Positions 60,051-64,000 of a stretch of 64,000 nucleotides of DNA are shown here, piece after piece. Both the position numbers and the translations under genes were made by a program. Origin of the DNA: Epiperipatus broadwayi (lineage: Eukaryota; Onychophora; Udeonychophora; Euonychophora; Peripatidae); contig JAQFVV010013382.1 of NCBI GenBank assembly GCA_028023455.1, forward strand, positions 62,001 to 126,000, written 5' to 3'. Within the stretch, counting starts at the first letter, position 1; the number at the start of each line of letters is the position of its first letter. The notes beneath the pieces are model-generated. The model saw only the letters and a program-made list of their open reading frames with translations. It searched no databases and was not told the origin of the DNA.

Positions 60051-60262
60051 ATGCATTGCGTGTTATAGTATTTCAAATAAGGGTCATTTATTTTGAAGCT
60101 GTAAATTTATTCGATGTTTTTAATGACATCCATTCATTATTGTGTTTCTGACATTTAGCTGGTCTTTGTGTTTACGTGCTTCTAATCTGGGAGTTGTGAC
60201 AAGTTCGAACTCATAGATTTCTTATATCTCGTTCCATAGATAGTTGAGCTATCTGGAACCAC
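60047..60262 (-). mobile_element. tRNA-derived SINE-like element
   Basis: On the minus strand an A-box TAGCTCAACTA (60251-60241, one mismatch to consensus) is followed about 40 bases later by a B-box-like AGTTCGAACTT (about 60211-60201). Between them a 7-base loop closed by AGAT/ATCT resembles an anticodon arm. Acceptor and T stems are poor, so it is not a functional tRNA. The body continues to lower coordinates for about 150 bp and ends at the (AT)n array, giving a microsatellite-tailed SINE. Confidence 0.5.
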
Positions 60263-60560
60263 TTTCTTCATATAAAATGCATCTAGATGTGACCCATAAA
60301 TTTGGCACATGCTATGCCCATCTACTCACTTCGTATATAAAAGGCCTCTCGCATTGGTTATACCAGCAAAAGTCTGGGCCACGCCATGCCTATCCGTTTT
60401 TCTCTAAGCACCACCCAAGAAGGGGGTGTGAGATTTCGTTTTTCATCCAGGAGCACAACCTTTTTCCTCGTAGTTATTTTTAGCCTATTATGTCAGCACC
60501 GCAAACTTCTTCGTATTATTACTTCTTTTGCTTCATGACCCCGTTTTAATGCTATAATAT
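60263..60560. other. GC-richer CpG-retaining segment
   Basis: GC is clearly raised, with several CpGs. The 79-codon plus frame (60244-60483) has no recognisable similarity. The segment lies upstream of the SINE head on the minus strand and may be part of a separate insertion. Confidence 0.3.
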
Positions 60561-60579
60561 TAAAATTAAGCTTTGTTTA

Positions 60580-60581
<2 letters not shown>

Positions 60582-60630
<49 letters not shown>
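60582..60630. repeat. (AT)n microsatellite
   Basis: A pure AT run of about 24 units. Confidence 0.95.
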
Positions 60631-60633
<3 letters not shown>

Positions 60634-61334
60634 GCCAATTACTTTTATTATTTAAGTTTATTTCAATCTTATTCAGTCCCACCATCGTAATTTATATATC
60701 TATTTAAGAGTATCTATGTGCCTTGGGGAAAAATAAAGCGTTCATTTTACTATTGTTAAATAATTTTTCATTGGATATTTTGTCATCTAATCAAATGTCA
60801 TTTTCAAATGTGTTTTTCAAATGTATCCTATTTATTTTCATGACCTTGATGGCGTGAAAATGATTTATCTTACATCTGTAATGAATCTCAGAATGCTCCC
60901 CTATTATATGTTAGTCACCACGTTTCAGAACCATAACCCAAAGCGTTAATGGCAATTTTATGTAATCCTTTGTAATAATAAATTGGCATCTTAATATTAG
61001 ACCCACCAAAGATGTGTGTTTATTTATAATATATCATTTAGCTAATAAAGAGCATATGAGAAATAATAGCGTGAATGACACTATGTAATCGCTTGCTCAT
61101 TCACACACACACTAACATAATATATTTATAAATGTATATAACTAATTTTTTATTATATTAAAATATATTTTGTCTAACTTATTTGAGTAGTTCGAATTCC
61201 TTCCTCTTTCCTCCACTTCCACATATTACAACCATGCTTAGGTATATTTTAATTAGTCATAGTAAATAAATGTCTCATTGTCTTCTCCGCTCTCCTAGTC
61301 GGACGGATTAAAATTAATTCTCATGTGCCATCAC
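60631..61334. other. AT-rich DNA, nothing recognised
   Basis: A short CACACACA run lies near 61102. Nothing else was seen. Confidence 0.5.
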
Positions 61335-61480
61335 TATTATGTTGTTCATTAGGTGTTTGATCTGGGGCTTAGAAGGTGGGTTCGAATCCAGGCAGGTCCC
61401 TGACCTAAATCTTGGGCTTGACTGGGTTTGAAATACATTTTGTGTGTTCCAGCTCATGTTAGATGAATAGACATGTTTTG
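61335..61480 (+). mobile_element. tRNA-like SINE head
   Basis: A canonical B box GGTTCGAATCC (61379-61389) is preceded by an A-box-like TTGTTCATTAG (61342-61352, one mismatch). The 37-base spacing between starts is slightly shorter than in a tRNA, indicating deletion in the arms. The tail is unclear. It is not foldable into a full tRNA and is probably a SINE fragment. Confidence 0.45.
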
Positions 61481-62224
61481 ACCAGTACAATATATAAAAC
61501 ATAGTTGTGTAAAAGTATACAGTGAAAATGTTTTTTCTTCTGTTTTTTAATTAACTGCTTCTAATTCTTTGATTTACAAATTTGCTTAAAATTACAGATA
61601 ACTAGAGTCATCAGAACTGAAAAGTGCATGGGAGTATCTCATCATTATTTTTTGAAAGCTTTAAATAGTATATACACATGGGTCTCTTTTTATATGCTCA
61701 ATAGGTTCCACAGAAAACTTGCATTTAAAAAAATGCACAAAAATAAACTTAACTTACCTTGAAAAATGTGGGATATGTTCTGTAATTTTCAAAAATCACA
61801 TAAAACCAAAGCAACAAAGTAAAATTGCTTTAATATTTGCATTAAAAAAAATAAGTAAATAAACTGTGACTAATAAAAAATGTCAAATATTTGGAAAAAA
61901 AATATGATACAAGACAAACTTTCTTTACTTTTTTTATTAACCATTTAATTTTATTCAAAACAATATATTTTTATGTTTTATTTATTTTACATTTTTTTAT
62001 ACATATTTTAATCATTATTGCTATTTGACAACATGTGGTTCATTTGTAATCGATTAAGATATCAAATTCAACATAAGAGGAAATACAATTAGCCCCAACT
62101 TTAGTCTCATGCTATGATGATTGTTTTCTTTCCACAATGAAATCTGTAATTAAACTTTGAGACAATGATCTTACTAATTGTTTATGAAGCTCAAGATATC
62201 CAGAGAATGCTCTTTCATGAGTGC

Positions 62225-62227
<3 letters not shown>
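61481..62227. other. AT-rich DNA, nothing recognised
   Basis: No supported feature was seen. Confidence 0.5.

Positions 62228-62307
<80 letters not shown>
62228..62307. repeat. (AT)n microsatellite
   Basis: A pure AT run of about 40 units. Confidence 0.97.
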
Positions 62308-62308
<1 letters not shown>

Positions 62309-63080
62309 CATGCTTCGACGAATGTGTTAATAATGGCTAATGGTTATTCTTTTATACACATATATATTAGACAGAAAAACATTAAAATTGCTCCAGATAA
62401 TGTTAACAAGCTGTTTTATTTACTAGAAAAGAAACATACATATTATTGTCTTAAAAATTGTATTCATAAATAATAATTTTGTCAAAATATTTGATGGTAA
62501 AATCCATTAATTATTTTTTTTTAATAATAATTATCTAATTTAAAAGTGTTTATCCTGATCAAATTCATTCATTAAAGAACTGTAATCACTATATTTCTTC
62601 AATACATAGGTGTTTATCCATGTGAACTTATGATATTGTAGTAAATATAATATCAAAAAATAGGACACTAAAATAAGTGAATAACTTGTTTAAATAAAAT
62701 TAGCATTCCCACATCATTATATATATATATATGTATATATATTGAACCGGGTTCAAATATGTTAATTCGAAACACCGGCCTCTTAGGCAGAGAAGAACAT
62801 ACTCGGAGAGTATGTATGCCCAAAAGATAGCTATAAAATATATAACTAGCATTACATTTCCAGGACATAACTTCTTCTCGGCTGTTGAGTTCAACACCAA
62901 GTTCAAAGCACTTTTTTTTGTTTGTGTATAAGCACGGGCACCAGCTATCTATTCAAGGATGAATAAATAACACACTTTGAGCAATGGTCACTAACTCAAC
63001 CCCTAACTCCATGACTAGCTCAGCTGTTTGTATTCACTAATAGATTATACATAATTAGTGGTTAAAAGACTTGATAATAG
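62308..63080. other. AT-rich DNA with a GC-richer patch
   Basis: At about 62745-63010 GC rises and a GGGTTCAAATA sequence (about 62750) resembles a B box without an A box. Overlapping minus-strand frames at 62668-62906 are unrecognised. Confidence 0.35.
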
Positions 63081-63115
63081 GAATTGATAAAAAGAATTGA
63101 TAAAAAGAATTGACT
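63081..63115. repeat. short tandem repeat, ~14-15-bp unit
   Basis: The motif GAATTGATAAAAA is repeated two and a half times and ends in GAATTGACTGG. Confidence 0.8.
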
Positions 63116-63746
63116 GGCAAATAAAGTTTAATTTTAAAGATAATTTATTAACTAACATTTATTTACTAAATTTAAACATTTTATACTTCTAATAAAACAC
63201 ACACATATTTTAAATTAACATTCTAAATAGTTTAAATATTCTTGAATATTTTCATAACAGAACACTGTGAATTTATCTACTTTGACTAATAATATTGATA
63301 TAAGGATCACGCACATATTAACTCATGCACACACATAATAATGATAATAAAGGACTACATAGCATTTGAAATTTAATCACACACACATCAATAGTTCATT
63401 TATGTATGATATAGAGTTCATATAATTAGACTCTTGAAAGATTTGTACGAATTAATGAAATGCAATGGCTATTACAGTATAAATGAAAATAAGCAAATGT
63501 TTTACCTAGGATTTTGAACATAGATTTAGCACTTTGTTTTCTTCTTGTTTGTTGTTTCTTCCAGTATGAATGGTTCCAGTATGAATGCTTCCAGCTAGCT
63601 GGAACATTTCCTTGATGAGTTTCCTTATTATTCACGATTAATATTATTGGAGACAATTAGATACTGACGGAGATTTTCTAAGTTGTTACGTTGACATTAT
63701 TTCACGGGCAGATCTTACTGTTTTCATCAGAATTTTTAGGCTGTGG
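63116..63746. other. AT-rich DNA with a small duplication
   Basis: TTCCAGTATGAATG is duplicated in tandem near 63559-63588 and followed by the palindrome CCAGCTAGCTGG. The 76-codon minus frame at 63426-63656 reads through this duplication and is not persuasive. Confidence 0.45.
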
Positions 63747-64000
63747 AGAGGTGTGAATTCCCAAAATCTTCTCAGCACTGTATTTTGTTTGTTAACTGAC
63801 TCAATTAATTTCTGAACTGCACTACTCAATTACTTTTGTGAACTGACCTACTGTCCGATAAAAAAAGTCTATTTATACATGCGATGTGTTGTCATTGTAG
63901 AGGTGTGAATTCCCAAAATCTTCTCAGCACTGCATTTTGTTTGTTAACTGACTCAATTAATTTCTGAACTGCACTACTCAATTACTTTTATGAACTGACC
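63747..64000 (+). repeat. tandem duplication, 152-bp period, cut by window edge
   Basis: A block starting AGAGGTGTGAATTCCC at 63747 recurs at 63899, and the 102 bases visible in the second copy differ from the first at only about two positions. The ~52-bp segment between them (to 63898) completes the period. The near identity suggests a recent duplication or the start of a satellite array continuing beyond the window. Confidence 0.85.

Noticed and set aside
60172-60262. Functional tRNA gene
   Set aside because: A and B boxes and a possible anticodon loop are present, but acceptor and T stems do not pair, so a SINE head is the better reading.
61335-61410. Functional tRNA gene with a canonical B box
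   Set aside because: The spacing is too short and no acceptor stem can be formed.

Overview
This window looks like intergenic or intronic DNA from a large, repeat-rich animal genome. By eye it is about three quarters A+T. It has no long open frames, no operon-like gene packing, CpG depletion outside a few blocks, many long microsatellites and several layers of decayed transposable elements. The Penelope-like retroelement remnants, the tRNA-like SINE heads and the compound (CT)n(AT)n(GT)n, (TCTA)n and (TAGG)n(TAGA)n arrays point to an invertebrate metazoan. A cephalopod or other mollusc is my best guess, from overall texture only; I did not recognise the best-known cephalopod SINE core here.

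Layout. 1-13.7 kb: AT-rich DNA with AT-cored palindromes (2.1-2.3 kb), a dispersed repeat present twice (2.55-3.09 and 8.84-9.35 kb), a decayed purine-rich segment (4.6-6.7 kb), a 446-bp inverted-repeat element (7.6-8.06 kb) and a long (TCTA)n array followed by a less AT-rich, CpG-retaining block (10.2-12.4 kb). 13.7-20.6 kb: the first cluster of a ~415-bp repeat unit called U here, three long microsatellites, two Penelope-like remnants on the minus strand, and an orphan promoter-like cluster (CCAAT, octamer, TATA) at 18.94-19.22 kb. 20.6-36.7 kb: mostly featureless, with an inverted pair of dispersed repeats (25.7-26.2 and 32.3-32.8 kb), a composite hairpin element (28.96-30.28 kb) and a decayed minus-strand coding remnant (35.07-35.79 kb). 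36.8-39.2 kb: an LTR-like or promoter-like CpG-retaining region and one exon-like open segment resembling mitochondrial ribosomal protein uS2m. This is the only hint of a cellular gene. 39.6-56.4 kb: hairpins, triplicated repeats, a second U copy, a nearly perfect hairpin with ~105-bp arms, a retroposon with A-tail and 11-bp target-site duplication nested in an older repeat, a 288-bp (ATA)n array and the best-preserved Penelope-like C-terminus. 57-64 kb: tRNA-like SINE heads, several (AT)n arrays and a 152-bp-period tandem duplication running off the window edge.

No confident intact protein-coding gene, rRNA, functional tRNA or CRISPR array was found. The content is transposon biology: Penelope-like elements and probable LINE machinery as past sources of reverse transcriptase, SINE-like and retroposon passengers, and hairpin or microsatellite-bounded elements. 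Several elements end exactly in (AT)n, and several (AT)n arrays sit at the centre of perfect palindromes. That association is the most interesting structural theme here.
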